From: Pontibacter beigongshangensis
Lineage (GTDB): Bacteria > Bacteroidota > Bacteroidia > Cytophagales > Hymenobacteraceae
Direction: 5' to 3'
Assembly (NCBI RefSeq): GCF_014332515.1
Contig: NZ_VFSD01000010.1
Location: 62,001 to 126,000, forward strand
DNA length: 64,000 bases
Made by a program: the position numbers and the translations under genes. Positions within the stretch are counted from its first letter, which is position 1; each line of letters starts with the position of its first letter. A model generated the notes under the pieces. It did not search any database. It was given only the letters and a program-made list of their open reading frames with translations, and was not told the origin of the DNA. Shown here piece by piece: positions 27,527-36,375 of the stretch.

Positions 27527-27652
27527 GGCTAATAGCGCTTCGCTAAATTAAAAATTGGAAAGTCAAAATTAGAAATTATATCAGATATGCTTGCTGATAG
27601 CGTAACAAGCATTAATTCTTTCTGAGAATCAAATTGGAGAAGCACTAGGCAC
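27527..27652 (+). repeat. Family-B element, second copy
   Basis: Aligns with the reverse complement of 12743-12887: AAATTAAAAATTGGAAA, TCAAAATTAGAAATTATATC, AGATATG, and the end AATTGGAGAAGCACTAGGC. The left end (GGGCTAATAGCGCTTCG) is a poorer inverted match. Non-coding. It again touches a REP-like copy. Confidence 0.6.
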
Positions 27653-27775
27653 AGCGGCATTGGTTAAATTAGCACAGCCATACTTATGCTGCCTGTTCTA
27701 AAATTCTAAAAATTTAAGGGGTAAGGGGGGAGTTGAAAACCCGGGCAAAAAAGTCTTGCGTCTTGTGTCTATTTC

Positions 27776-27815
27776 AGCAGCAGAGGCTCTGGAGGGCTGT
27801 TTTGATTAGAATAAT
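27776..27815 (-). repeat. REP-like dispersed repeat, copy 10
   Basis: CAGCAGCAGAGG, core CTCTGGAGGGC, then GTTTTGATTAGAATAAT. Lies 32 bp beyond the stop of the hydrolase gene (27848). Confidence 0.75.
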
Positions 27816-27847
27816 CTGCTTAGGGAAAATTTTGCGTCGGACAGGAT

Positions 27848-28693
27848 TTAAAACAGCGAAAGCTGAGTGGGAACATTCGTAGCAGGTGCCGCCGGCCGGG
27901 CAATGGGTGGAGTGGCTGCAAAGCCAGCATTTCGGATGGTGTACACGGGAGTCTCCTCGTATCGGGAGGCCACCACTATTTCGGTTCCGCTGGCGTTGGC
28001 CGTAAAAAGCTCCTGCACCAGTTCCGGGCAGTTGTTCTCTTTGGAAAGGTGGCCCAGCAGCAGGTGGCTCATAAAGGCGGGCTTGTAACCGGTGAAAAGC
28101 GTGAGCGCCTGCTTGTTAGACAAATGCCCTTTGTTGCTGCTGATGCGCCGCTTCAGGTGGTAGGGGTAGTGGCCGTTCTGCAGCATGGTTTCGCAGTAAT
28201 TTGCTTCCAGGATGGCGGCATGGCATTGCTGGAAGTGCCTGATGACGTGGTCGCAGGGAGCGCCGATATCGGTGAACACGCCTACCTTCACCTCCCGGTA
28301 GCTAACGGTAAAACTGTGCGGGTCTGCAGCATCATGAAACTTGGGGAAAGCGGTAATGCTCAATTCCCCAACCTGCACCGGTTCGTAGGCGCTGAACGGA
28401 ATGGTCTGAACATGGCTTAAACTGAGTCGGGAAAACCGCTCCGTGTCGTGGGTAATATATACCGGCAGGCGATATTTCTTTGCCAGCACCTCAATGCCCC
28501 GGATGTGGTCGGAGTGCTCATGCGACACAAAGATGGCTTTTACTTTGCTCATGCTAAGCCCGAGCCGTGTCATGCGGCGCTCGGTTTCGCGGCACGATAT
28601 GCCTGCGTCCACTAAAACAGCCTCCTGCGCATTGCCAACATAGTAGCAATTTCCGTTACTCCCCGAGTTTAGTGATGTAAGGTACAATTCCAT
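27848..28693 (-). CDS. MBL-fold metallo-hydrolase, WalJ/YycJ-like
   Basis: 281 residues starting MELYLTSLNSGSNGNCYYVG, which matches the conserved beginning of this family (SxxGSSGN); an ATG at 28726 would add eleven less conserved residues. The metal motif is VSHEHSDHIRG, with further ligands in FPKFHDAADP, VFTDIG, LEANYCE and SHLLLGHLSKENN. Relatives include WalJ/YycJ, a cytoplasmic nuclease-like protein linked to cell-wall signalling and DNA replication-repair coordination. The last ~25 residues are a Pro/Ala tail. No walRK genes are adjacent, so the functional label stays tentative. Confidence 0.88.
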   Translation of the reverse strand: MELYLTSLNSGSNGNCYYVGNAQEAVLVDAGISCRETERRMTRLGLSMSKVKAIFVSHEHSDHIRGIEVLAKKYRLPVYITHDTERFSRLSLSHVQTIPFSAYEPVQVGELSITAFPKFHDAADPHSFTVSYREVKVGVFTDIGAPCDHVIRHFQQCHAAILEANYCETMLQNGHYPYHLKRRISSNKGHLSNKQALTLFTGYKPAFMSHLLLGHLSKENNCPELVQELFTANASGTEIVVASRYEETPVYTIRNAGFAATPPIARPAAPATNVPTQLSLF

Positions 28694-29056
28694 AGAGCCT
28701 GCAAAGTAACCGGTTTTTGAGGTCATATTCAACCTGATGCAGCAGCTTTTCCGATAAGTTAGCCTGGCAACCCTATCAAAGAAAGCCTGTATTCTTCCAG
28801 GCCATTACAGCCTTACCCGATTACTACAAGTAGTTGCAGGCATTAAGTTCATGGCTAGTTCCAAAAAAAGCCATCACGGCCGTAGCCGGCGTTAACTTTC
28901 AATGCCTGGGCCTGGCGAATTTCTTTTTTAACTCGAAATAACACTTGTGCCTGAAACAAATGGCGCAGGAGCCGTACAAGTAGTCTATATCAAAACAAGT
29001 TCTCCATAATCCATACTCATTTTATTACCCACCCCCCCTTTATAACTCCAAGTAAT
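28694..29056. other. Divergent intergenic region, nothing recognised
   Basis: A 363-bp gap between divergent genes with no repeat of the families described. Bases 29026-29041 are a C-run (ACCCACCCCCCC) just before the lipoprotein start, a possible slippage tract in its leader. Confidence 0.4.
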
Positions 29057-30070
29057 ATGAAAACAACCTTTAATGCAACCCTGGCTACAGCTGTGGCCTG
29101 CCTGGCACTTGTTAGCTGTAAGCAGCAAGAAGAAGAGCTGTCGCCCTCCGCCTCGCTGGAAATTTCGAACCAGTCTGACCTGGTCGGCTACGACCCTACC
29201 ACCTGCAACCTGATCCAGTCGTTTGGTTCAGGAGAGCTGCCCCGGGCAATAGATGTAGTGGATGAGAACGGAGCGATTATGATTGTAAAAGCCCAGAAAC
29301 GAGGAAAAAACGGCAAGTACCTGAAAGAAACCCCGGCCCTGTTGCTCGACCCGCAGGACCCGGCAACCGAGCTGCTTAACCCTTTCGATACGCAGATGGC
29401 AGGCGTGAACGGCCTGCTGACAATTGGCGACGAGGCAGGCCTGGCCGCCAACCAGCGTGGCGGCCGTATCGTCCTGGATTTTTCGCCGGTTCGGTCTGTA
29501 ACGATGAAAACGCTGGTCGTGGCCGATATTGAGAAATCTGAGGCAGGCTCTAAAGTAGCGCTCTACAGCAGCACCGGCCAGCTGCTGGATGAACAGCAAC
29601 TCCCTGTTACAGGAGCCAAAGGCATCGGGTTTGTAACCTTCGACAACATACCAGGCGTTGCCAAAATGATCGTAACCTTCGGCAATGAGCGCAAGCAAGC
29701 TGGTTCAGGAGCCATCGCCCGCCTGCAGCTTTGCATAGAGGGCGCAGGGGAAGATGAGTTCTGCTTCCAGAATATCAGAACTATCTGGGTGCAATATACT
29801 GGTTCCAACCCGGCCAATGTAACTGTCAAGGCTCAGCAGGGCAAATCCTCGAAGGTTATTTTCTCTCAGAAAGGCATGAAACCAGGCACCCTGTTCCGGC
29901 TCGAAAATGCCGAAGGTTTTGGCGATGCTCTGCTCCTCGAAACCCAAAGGAAGGATGCCGAAACGGTAAGCATGGCCTGTAACGGGCCAACCAGCCTAAA
30001 ACGGCAGTATGGAAACTTTAAGCTGGTGGAGGTAAGAAGCCAGACAGATTACCCCTTGCTGCTCCAGTAG
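29057..30070 (+). CDS. Hypothetical lipoprotein, probably surface or periplasmic
   Basis: 337 residues. MKTTFNATLATAVACLALVSCKQQEE carries a lipobox at LVSCK. The rest is beta-rich, with SVTMKTLVVADIEKSEAGSK, GSKVALYSSTGQLLDEQQLP and VAKMIVTFGNERKQAGSGAI resembling a jelly-roll type carbohydrate- or surface-binding sandwich. Four Cys in the mature part (for example CIEGAGEDEFCF) may form disulphides. I do not recognise a family. The adjacent DUF2490 gene is convergent, so there is no operon context. Confidence 0.7.
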   Translation: MKTTFNATLATAVACLALVSCKQQEEELSPSASLEISNQSDLVGYDPTTCNLIQSFGSGELPRAIDVVDENGAIMIVKAQKRGKNGKYLKETPALLLDPQDPATELLNPFDTQMAGVNGLLTIGDEAGLAANQRGGRIVLDFSPVRSVTMKTLVVADIEKSEAGSKVALYSSTGQLLDEQQLPVTGAKGIGFVTFDNIPGVAKMIVTFGNERKQAGSGAIARLQLCIEGAGEDEFCFQNIRTIWVQYTGSNPANVTVKAQQGKSSKVIFSQKGMKPGTLFRLENAEGFGDALLLETQRKDAETVSMACNGPTSLKRQYGNFKLVEVRSQTDYPLLLQ

Positions 30071-30126
30071 CAGGACAGCAACTGCCTGCATTGCTGCTGC
30101 TGCTGAAGCGACAGTGCAGGCAGTTG

Positions 30127-30885
30127 CTATTTTCTTGAAAAATCGAGGTTATAAAACAACGACACCTGCAGGGTATGGTTGTGCTCAAACACCACACCGC
30201 TTGGCTTTTGCACAATCTGGTTCAGGTAACCTAGCTCTACCGAACCGGCATCGTTTAGTTTGTAGCCGAGGGCGGCATACAAGCGGTTCTGATCAAATAT
30301 ATTGCGCTGCACATTTTCACCGAAACCTACAAAAATCTCATCATAGGCAGCCAGAAAGAATTCTTTGGCATCTAAGGTTGGGCCGGACAGGGGCAGCACT
30401 GCTTTGAGCAGGTAGCGTGACCGGTTCAGGTAAGTATAGGCATCGGTGCCGGCGGCCTGCACCCAGCGCTGCTCCTGGCGGTAGCGATGGGTGAGCCCTA
30501 TACGGCCAAGGTTCCCTTTTAGCTGTAATTGCTGGTAAATACGCTGCTCCGGGAAAATATCGGCAGCCGGAAATCCGCCATACGGATATGTTTCGATAAA
30601 GCCATACCCGAGCGTTATCATGGCGTTGGCGGTGAGGTTATAGTTAATGCCAGTCCGGATCAGCAGCTGCTGCGGATCTTTCAGGATGTTGTGCCTGCGG
30701 AGCTGTATTTCAGTATGTGCGCCCCATTTTTCAGAGATCTTATGATCGCCGAAATACATGTACCAGCCATTGCTGTTGTAATCTTTTATGCGTTCAGACT
30801 GCGCTGCAGCACTAAAAGGTAAAAATAAGCCGGGCACGCCCAACAGTACCCACACAAGCAAAACAAGTAGTCTGTTTAATTTCAT
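30127..30885 (-). CDS. DUF2490 outer-membrane protein
   Basis: 252 residues from ATG 30885, chosen because MKLNRLLVLLVWVLLGVPGL is a proper signal peptide ending in AAAQS; an ATG at 30903 adds six residues. The mature protein begins DYNSNGWYMYFGDHKISEKW, then QLLIRTGINYNLTANAMITL and HRYRQEQRW, a pattern diagnostic of DUF2490 and consistent with a 12-strand barrel ending LQVSLFYNLDF. Expected in the outer membrane; function unknown for the family. Convergent with the lipoprotein gene at 29057; the 56-bp gap between the stops has no clear terminator. Confidence 0.88.
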   Translation of the reverse strand: MKLNRLLVLLVWVLLGVPGLFLPFSAAAQSERIKDYNSNGWYMYFGDHKISEKWGAHTEIQLRRHNILKDPQQLLIRTGINYNLTANAMITLGYGFIETYPYGGFPAADIFPEQRIYQQLQLKGNLGRIGLTHRYRQEQRWVQAAGTDAYTYLNRSRYLLKAVLPLSGPTLDAKEFFLAAYDEIFVGFGENVQRNIFDQNRLYAALGYKLNDAGSVELGYLNQIVQKPSGVVFEHNHTLQVSLFYNLDFSRK

Positions 30886-30973
30886 AGGCGCAAAATGCCC
30901 CATAATCTTTTAAACTACAACTTCTATTTTTGCCAGTTTATTTGTATTTACGCCCTGTGCCCAGGCCGGCCAG

Positions 30974-31381
30974 CTAGTTAAAATGCCTGTCCAGCAACTC
31001 CTCCAGCATCTTGCCCGTGAGGGGCTTGTTCAGAAAGTCCTGCACCCCGGCCTCTCTCACCTGTTTCTCATCGCGTGGGTTGAGCGAGGTGGTAAGCACA
31101 GCAATCACGACCGCCTTCTTTCCGGGGAAGTCCAGTTCGTTAAAGGCCCTCAGAAACCCAAAGCCATCCATTACCGGCATGTTGATGTCTAGCAGGATCA
31201 GTTCTGGCAGGCGGGCGTCAGCAGCGCCACTCCCCCGGCTCCTGATCAGCTCGATGGCTTCTTTGCCGTTACGGGCCGTGAGCAGTTCCTCTGCCAGGCC
31301 TGCCCGCTTGATGACTAAGGTGCTGATGAAGTTGGTGGCCTCATCATCATCAACTAATAAAACGGAGTTGAGCTTATTCAT
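30974..31381 (-). CDS. Single-domain response regulator (CheY-like)
   Basis: 135 residues, MNKLNSVLLVDDDEATNFIS onward. The acidic pair is in LLVDDDE, the phospho-acceptor Asp in LILLDINMPVMDG, the Thr/Ser switch in AVLTTSLNP and the invariant Lys in NKPLTGKML. No output domain, so it works by protein contact. It lies 200 bp downstream of the histidine kinase gene at 31581 on the same strand; a single-domain receiver following a PAS kinase is a common Bacteroidota arrangement and they are probably cognate. Confidence 0.93.
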   Translation of the reverse strand: MNKLNSVLLVDDDEATNFISTLVIKRAGLAEELLTARNGKEAIELIRSRGSGAADARLPELILLDINMPVMDGFGFLRAFNELDFPGKKAVVIAVLTTSLNPRDEKQVREAGVQDFLNKPLTGKMLEELLDRHFN

Positions 31382-31580
31382 TTTTTCCGGTTTAAGTAGC
31401 AACAGTATCCTCTTAATAGGACAAACGAAGGCGCCAGCCTTTTATTAGAAACTGGTCTCAGGCCTGGCTGTCAGGTACAGAAAGTGCTCCTTGTTTTATT
31501 CTTAGGGAGGCTAATGCTTGTAAGCCTGCCGGCAAGCCATGTAGCCGCCGCAACCAGCACAGTAAAACAACAGGTAGGCC

Positions 31581-33695
31581 TCAATGTTTGATACAAACTT
31601 TAAAGGTAGACCCTGCTCCCAGTTTACTCTCTACTTCTATGTGGCCGCCGGCATTCTCCACAATGCGCTTTACGATATACAGCCCAATGCCAGAGCCTTC
31701 CACATGGTCGTGCAGCCGTTTAAACATAGAGAACATCTTCTCTTTTTCGGCAGGATTTATACCCAGGCCGTTGTCGGTTACTGTCAGCAGGGTATACTCC
31801 GGCAGCTTTTCTGTTGAAATCCTGATGTGAAGGCGGCGTTCGGGTGAACGGTACTTCAAGGCATTGCTCAACAAATTGTAAACGATGCTCCTGAGATTCT
31901 TGGAAGAAAACCTGACAGTAGAATTTGGTGCAAGATCCAGCTCTATCCGGGCCTCCGACTCTACGATCAGCGACTCAAAATCGAGCTGCACTTCGGCAAT
32001 TATTTCTGCCAGGTCTATCTGCTTTATGTCTTCGCCAGCTTCGCGCTGAATTTTTGCCACCTCTGTCAGGTCGGTTACAGCTTTTTTAAACCGATCTATG
32101 GAGTTCTCGATGAGGCTGATCAGCCGCTGCACCACTTCCGACGCCAGTGTTTCGACAGGCAGGTATTCTACAAGCACCTTCATGAGGCCTTCGATATTCG
32201 AGATTGGTGCCTTGAGGTCGTGAGAGGCAGAGTACACAAAATTATCGAGGTCGGCGTTAATGGCCAGGAGTTCCCTGTTCATCGATTCGATCTCCTTCCG
32301 GGCCTCTACCTGCTCGTTTATGTCGATGGCCACTGCGATCACCCCTGTTATGTTTCCGTGTGAGTCCCGCTTAGGATGGTATACAAAATTGAGGTACACC
32401 ACCTCGAGCCTGCCGTTGCGCTCCAGCACCACCGGCAGTTCATGGGCCACATAGGGCTCCCCGGTGGTGAGCACCCCTTCCAGCAGTTTCATGATGCCCT
32501 GGCTGGCTACTTCGGGCAAAGCCTCCGTCACCGGCTTGCCGAGCACCTCCTCCGGTTTCCGCCCCCAGATAGCGCAGATGCCCGGGTTAGCCAGGTCAAC
32601 AATAAAGTCTCTGCCCCGCACAATGGTAATGCCCACCGGGGCCTGCTGAAACACCTCCTGCAGGTAAGCCTGTTGCCAGGCAAGCTCCTCCCTGGCCTGC
32701 ACATTGGTAATGGTGGTGGCAATCTGGTTGGCAAGCAGTTCCTGGAAACGCCTGTAATCGGTATTATACTCCAGCCAAGTACTAATCCCCGCTATAAAAA
32801 AACCCAGCAATTCCTCCTGGCCAGGCTTGAAAACAGGCAGGATGGCCAGTTGATATACTTCCGGGCTGTCAACGCCCTCTGCCGCGGCTGTTAATCCTTT
32901 GGGCAGGTCGGCCACTACCACGCGTTTTGTGTGCAGCACCTCCTGCAGTGGCCACAGGGCATCGGGTTGGGTGAGATCTATCTCGACAGGCATGTCTGGC
33001 GGCACCATGCTGCCGGCTTTCCCTGTGAGCGTTGCTGCTGTGCCTTCGCCATGGAGCAGGTAAATCAGGCTGAAGGGAATGTCGTCGGCATTGTCGTTCA
33101 GGAAATCGCAGGCCGATTGGCACGCCTGCGGCAGCGTCTGGTTCTGGGAAGAGGTATCTGAGATGTCTTTGAGGGTTTTTAACCGTCGCTGCCCCAGTAT
33201 GGTGGTGGTGAGCTCGTAGCAGGCACAGAACACTCCGCTTACCTGACCCGCATCGTTATAGGCCGGGCTGTAGGAGAAGGTCCAGTAGGTTTCCTCCGGA
33301 AACCCTTTCCGCTCCAGCACCATTCTTAACCCCTCGGCGTTGTACGCCTCTCCACCGTCCAGAATTTCCTGTACAATTCCTTTCAGACCTTCCCAGACCT
33401 CGGCCCACACTACCCTGGCCGAAACCCCTAACGCCTGCGGGTGCTTTTTGCCCAGGGCGGGCAGGTAAGCTTCGTTGTGGAAACAGTACAGGTCTTCGGA
33501 CCACCAGACGAACATCGGAAAGCCGGAATTCAGAATCAGCCGGATGGTAGTTTTAAGGCTGTTGGGCCAGTCGGCCGGGTCGCCAAGCGGATGTTCATGC
33601 CAGGGGTGGTTCCGCATCAGCGCACCCATAGTGCCTCCTCCCCGGAAAAAATCCAATGGGTCGCTATTCGTTTCCTTGCTGTTTGTCTGAGGCAT
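31581..33695 (-). CDS. PAS-GAF-PAS sensor histidine kinase
   Basis: 704 residues, no membrane helix. Order: an N-terminal PAS domain typical of many soluble kinases (HPLGDPADWPNSLKTTIRLI, SGFPMFVWWSEDLYCFHNEA), a GAF domain at about 170-345 (DISDTSSQNQTLPQACQSAC on), a second PAS at about 350-460 with its PAC segment, then HisKA with the phospho-His in YSASHDLKAPISNIEG and the ATPase with NLLSNALKYR, DNGLGINPAE and GSGIGLYIVKRIVENAGGHI. The core is paralogous to the kinase at 11066. Likely partner is the receiver at 30974. Signal unknown. Confidence 0.93.
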   Translation of the reverse strand: MPQTNSKETNSDPLDFFRGGGTMGALMRNHPWHEHPLGDPADWPNSLKTTIRLILNSGFPMFVWWSEDLYCFHNEAYLPALGKKHPQALGVSARVVWAEVWEGLKGIVQEILDGGEAYNAEGLRMVLERKGFPEETYWTFSYSPAYNDAGQVSGVFCACYELTTTILGQRRLKTLKDISDTSSQNQTLPQACQSACDFLNDNADDIPFSLIYLLHGEGTAATLTGKAGSMVPPDMPVEIDLTQPDALWPLQEVLHTKRVVVADLPKGLTAAAEGVDSPEVYQLAILPVFKPGQEELLGFFIAGISTWLEYNTDYRRFQELLANQIATTITNVQAREELAWQQAYLQEVFQQAPVGITIVRGRDFIVDLANPGICAIWGRKPEEVLGKPVTEALPEVASQGIMKLLEGVLTTGEPYVAHELPVVLERNGRLEVVYLNFVYHPKRDSHGNITGVIAVAIDINEQVEARKEIESMNRELLAINADLDNFVYSASHDLKAPISNIEGLMKVLVEYLPVETLASEVVQRLISLIENSIDRFKKAVTDLTEVAKIQREAGEDIKQIDLAEIIAEVQLDFESLIVESEARIELDLAPNSTVRFSSKNLRSIVYNLLSNALKYRSPERRLHIRISTEKLPEYTLLTVTDNGLGINPAEKEKMFSMFKRLHDHVEGSGIGLYIVKRIVENAGGHIEVESKLGAGSTFKVCIKH

Positions 33696-33998
33696 CGATA
33701 GAGGAACTAGTATTAATAAAGTACATTCTTAAAGCAGATTTACACCTGATCTCCTGCGCTGGAACTACCCGTGCAGGAGGCTGATTTTACATTTTTTTGC
33801 GCACACACGAAAAGTAAACATGCCCTCAAGGCACCCTCCGGCAGGAGGTGCCTCTACAGAACTAATTTTTAACGACTATCCCGGTAATTAAGTTGGCCGA
33901 TTCAGAGGGTAGCCAATATAATTATTGTCCAACCCAGGATTTATGCCGCATAAGTGGTTGAGGCTCTTCTCTTAATCCTCACAAAAGATACCCCCGGC
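33696..33998. other. Intergenic gap with a palindromic hairpin
   Basis: Bases 33829-33853 form a hairpin (AGGCACC/GGTGCCT outer stem, TCC/GGA inner stem). No T-tract follows, so its role is unclear. No gene seen. Confidence 0.4.
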
Positions 33999-34050
33999 AA
34001 TTATTCTAATCAAAACTGCCCTCCGGAGGCTCTGCTGCTGCTGCTGCTGT
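33999..34050 (+). repeat. REP-like dispersed repeat, copy 11
   Basis: AATTATTCTAATCAAAACTG, CCCTCCGGAGG and a run of six CTG triplets. One of the most complete copies. Confidence 0.9.
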
Positions 34051-34096
34051 TTGCCTGCACCTGGAAGAAAGGATTCTTCTGATTTACCTGCTGCCC

Positions 34097-34148
34097 GATT
34101 ATTCTAATGGTTTTGCCCCTCCGGAGGTATCTGCTGCTCCTGCTGCTC
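34097..34148 (+). repeat. REP-like dispersed repeat, copy 12
   Basis: GATTATTCTAATGGTTTTG, CCCCTCCGGAGG, then CTGCTGCTCCTGCTGCTC. Direct tandem of copy 11, 46 bp apart. Confidence 0.9.
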
Positions 34149-34612
34149 TGATTGGATGCTAGGTGTTAAATTTTGTCGTTTTAATCCAGCTGGCAGGTAG
34201 TAAAGGGTTAAGAGTAAGAGCTGATGTATTTTAAGCCTGCTAGAATTTCATCTTCAAATTTTCTCATCTCCAAATTTTCAAATTTAAAAATCCCCAGATC
34301 AAGAATTTAGCACCTTACCCCATTTCCTGCCTGATCCTTAAAACATATTGTTTTGTTTTCGTTAATTTGTTGATAGACAAGCTGCTGGTACTATTGTGAA
34401 AATAATATATAATAGCCACTGTATCTTATCGTTTTAGAAATCGTTCAAAGGATTTCCTGAAAGGAAGCGTTCGGTCTGATAGAATATTATAAACTGAATC
34501 AACTGGTTTATAGCGATTTGGGAGGGGTAGGTCTTCAGCAGCAGACTTTCCGGTTTAAACAGTTTTTTGTCTGTGATCTGACATCCATAATCTAAAGTCT
34601 AAAAATAAATAC
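34149..34612. other. Leader region of the tubulin/actin/motor operon
   Basis: 464 bp without a gene. AT-rich stretches at 34248-34300 (CTTCAAATTTTCTCATCTCC and AAATTTTCAAATTTAAAAA) echo the tract at 2205-2240. The promoter of the operon must lie here; I could not place it with confidence. Confidence 0.4.
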
Positions 34613-35956
34613 ATGCCTATAACAAAGTCTGTAAGTGGCTTTCATTTGCTGCTGCTTTGCCTGATGCTGATTGTTTCCGGGTGCTACACGAGAGAATCCA
34701 GCGGGGACGAAACTGATACCACCCTTACGGTAGAGAAAAACGAAGAAAAGCCCACAGCCACCGCTCCTGCCGAAAGCGCCAAAGTAGATGTGAACCTGTA
34801 CCTGGAGATATCGAACGGCATGAAAGGCTTTATGCCACCTGCCGAAGCAGGCAGGCAACCCACCGGTTTTCAGACGAGGCTGAACAAAATGATATCCGAA
34901 GTGCAGGATGGCATTTATGTGGATGCCAAAAGCTATTACCTGGCCAAGCAGGACAACCAGGGCCGCCCCGTGCTGGATAGCGTCTCGTACAATACCCTCA
35001 AAAGCACTGTGGTAAGTGGCATTAAAGCCAATGTGTTAGGCACTCCCTTGCCTGCCATGCTACAGGCCGCCCTCGGAAAATCGGTGGCGCAGGATGCCGT
35101 CAGCATCATCATTTCTGATTTTATTCATGGCCCCGACCCGCGCGATCAGGGGCAGTTCATCTCCCTCGATTCCGATATCCGGAGCAGCCTGAAACTGGCC
35201 GAGCATAAAGGTTTGGTGATGGCCGTACTGGCCGATGCCTCTGCTTTTTATGGCTCCTACTACCCGGCTGTTAAAAAGCCAGCTGCCAGCCGGAAGCTTG
35301 ATGGGGAGGAAATACCCTATTACATCTGGGTAATTGGCAGGCAGCAGGATGTGCAGGTGGTTACCAGCAAAGTGCTTCGTAACCTGCCCGCGCAGCAGGC
35401 CTACTTTGGCTTCGGGTATACTACGCTGCCCTACTCCGCCGTTTTAAAGTCGAAGCAGTTCAGGCCAAGTGGCGTTGTGTACTGCACCTCCCGCACCGCC
35501 GAAGCCTGTACCTCTGTGAACATGCAGCCGCAAAAGGACGAGCCGGTTGCCTTTACGATCGGTATGGATCTGAGCACCCTGCCTGCCTCTATGCAGGAGG
35601 TAAAGTACCTGGAGCGCCACCTGAAACTGGCGGCAACCGGCTGCCGGGCCTCCTTAGGCGACATTACAGCAGCCAGCGAAGACACCAAGGCCATGCCGGA
35701 CCTTGCAAGCTTTACGCATTTTGTGCAGGTAAATGTGCCGCAGCTTACTGCCAGCAAAGGAACTATTGCCCTGCAATTGCCGCAGGTGGTGCCCGCCTGG
35801 ATCGGGAACTGGTCTACCGAAAACGACAACGACCCGGCAGCCGACCCGAAAAAAACGTATCAGTTCAACAAAATAATAGATGGTGTACAAGCCTTGTACC
35901 GGGATCAGCGTAAGCACGTATTCAGTTTAACCATGGATTTTAACAAAGCAGATTAA
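34613..35956 (+). CDS. Lipoprotein, first gene of the tubulin/actin/motor operon; possibly vWA-like
   Basis: 447 residues. MPITKSVSGFHLLLLCLMLI leads to the lipobox IVSGCYT, so it should be anchored on the periplasmic face of a membrane. After an acidic, Thr/Pro-rich linker the folded part starts VDVNLYLEISNGMKGFMPPA, and later AVSIIISDFIHGPDPRDQG. The E-x-S-x-G-M and II-SD patterns resemble the metal site and central strand of von Willebrand A domains, but key residues differ, so that is inference. It is followed two bases later by a small membrane protein, the tightest link in the operon, and is the system's obvious outward-facing component. Confidence 0.8.
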   Translation: MPITKSVSGFHLLLLCLMLIVSGCYTRESSGDETDTTLTVEKNEEKPTATAPAESAKVDVNLYLEISNGMKGFMPPAEAGRQPTGFQTRLNKMISEVQDGIYVDAKSYYLAKQDNQGRPVLDSVSYNTLKSTVVSGIKANVLGTPLPAMLQAALGKSVAQDAVSIIISDFIHGPDPRDQGQFISLDSDIRSSLKLAEHKGLVMAVLADASAFYGSYYPAVKKPAASRKLDGEEIPYYIWVIGRQQDVQVVTSKVLRNLPAQQAYFGFGYTTLPYSAVLKSKQFRPSGVVYCTSRTAEACTSVNMQPQKDEPVAFTIGMDLSTLPASMQEVKYLERHLKLAATGCRASLGDITAASEDTKAMPDLASFTHFVQVNVPQLTASKGTIALQLPQVVPAWIGNWSTENDNDPAADPKKTYQFNKIIDGVQALYRDQRKHVFSLTMDFNKAD

Positions 35957-35958
35957 GT

Positions 35959-36372
35959 ATGATACAGAACTTTTTCTCGGGTCTTTATGAGCTTATTTTA
36001 GGCCGCCCTATGCCTGCAAACTTCACGAACGACTACCGCGAGGTGGTTTTTCCGAACACAGGTCTGCAGCTTTTCCTTATCTCGCTGGCCCTGGTCGTGA
36101 TTTATTATTACGTGCTGAACCGCATGATGAGCACCGGCTTTTACAAGACCCAGCACTGGGTACTTTTCCTGGCCCTCAACGCCATCATCGCCTTTGTCGT
36201 GCCCATCGTCCAGGTGAACAGCCATGGCATTGACTCGCACTCCTATACCTACATGTTTGCTTTCGTGAACATGATCTATAGCTTAATCTTATTTTTTGTT
36301 TTCTCTATACTCCTGAAACGAGGCTCCGTGCAGGCATGGACAACCCCCATGAAATGGCCTCATAAACGATAA
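35959..36372 (+). CDS. Small three-helix membrane protein of the operon
   Basis: 137 residues. Hydrophobic segments are TGLQLFLISLALVVIYYYVL, HWVLFLALNAIIAFVVPIVQ and FAFVNMIYSLILFFVFSILL; the tail KRGSVQAWTTPMKWPHKR is basic and probably cytoplasmic. No family is recognised. Spaced 2 nt from the lipoprotein before it and 3 nt from the tubulin-like gene after it, it could be the membrane link between them. Confidence 0.78.
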   Translation: MIQNFFSGLYELILGRPMPANFTNDYREVVFPNTGLQLFLISLALVVIYYYVLNRMMSTGFYKTQHWVLFLALNAIIAFVVPIVQVNSHGIDSHSYTYMFAFVNMIYSLILFFVFSILLKRGSVQAWTTPMKWPHKR

Positions 36373-36375
36373 CCT

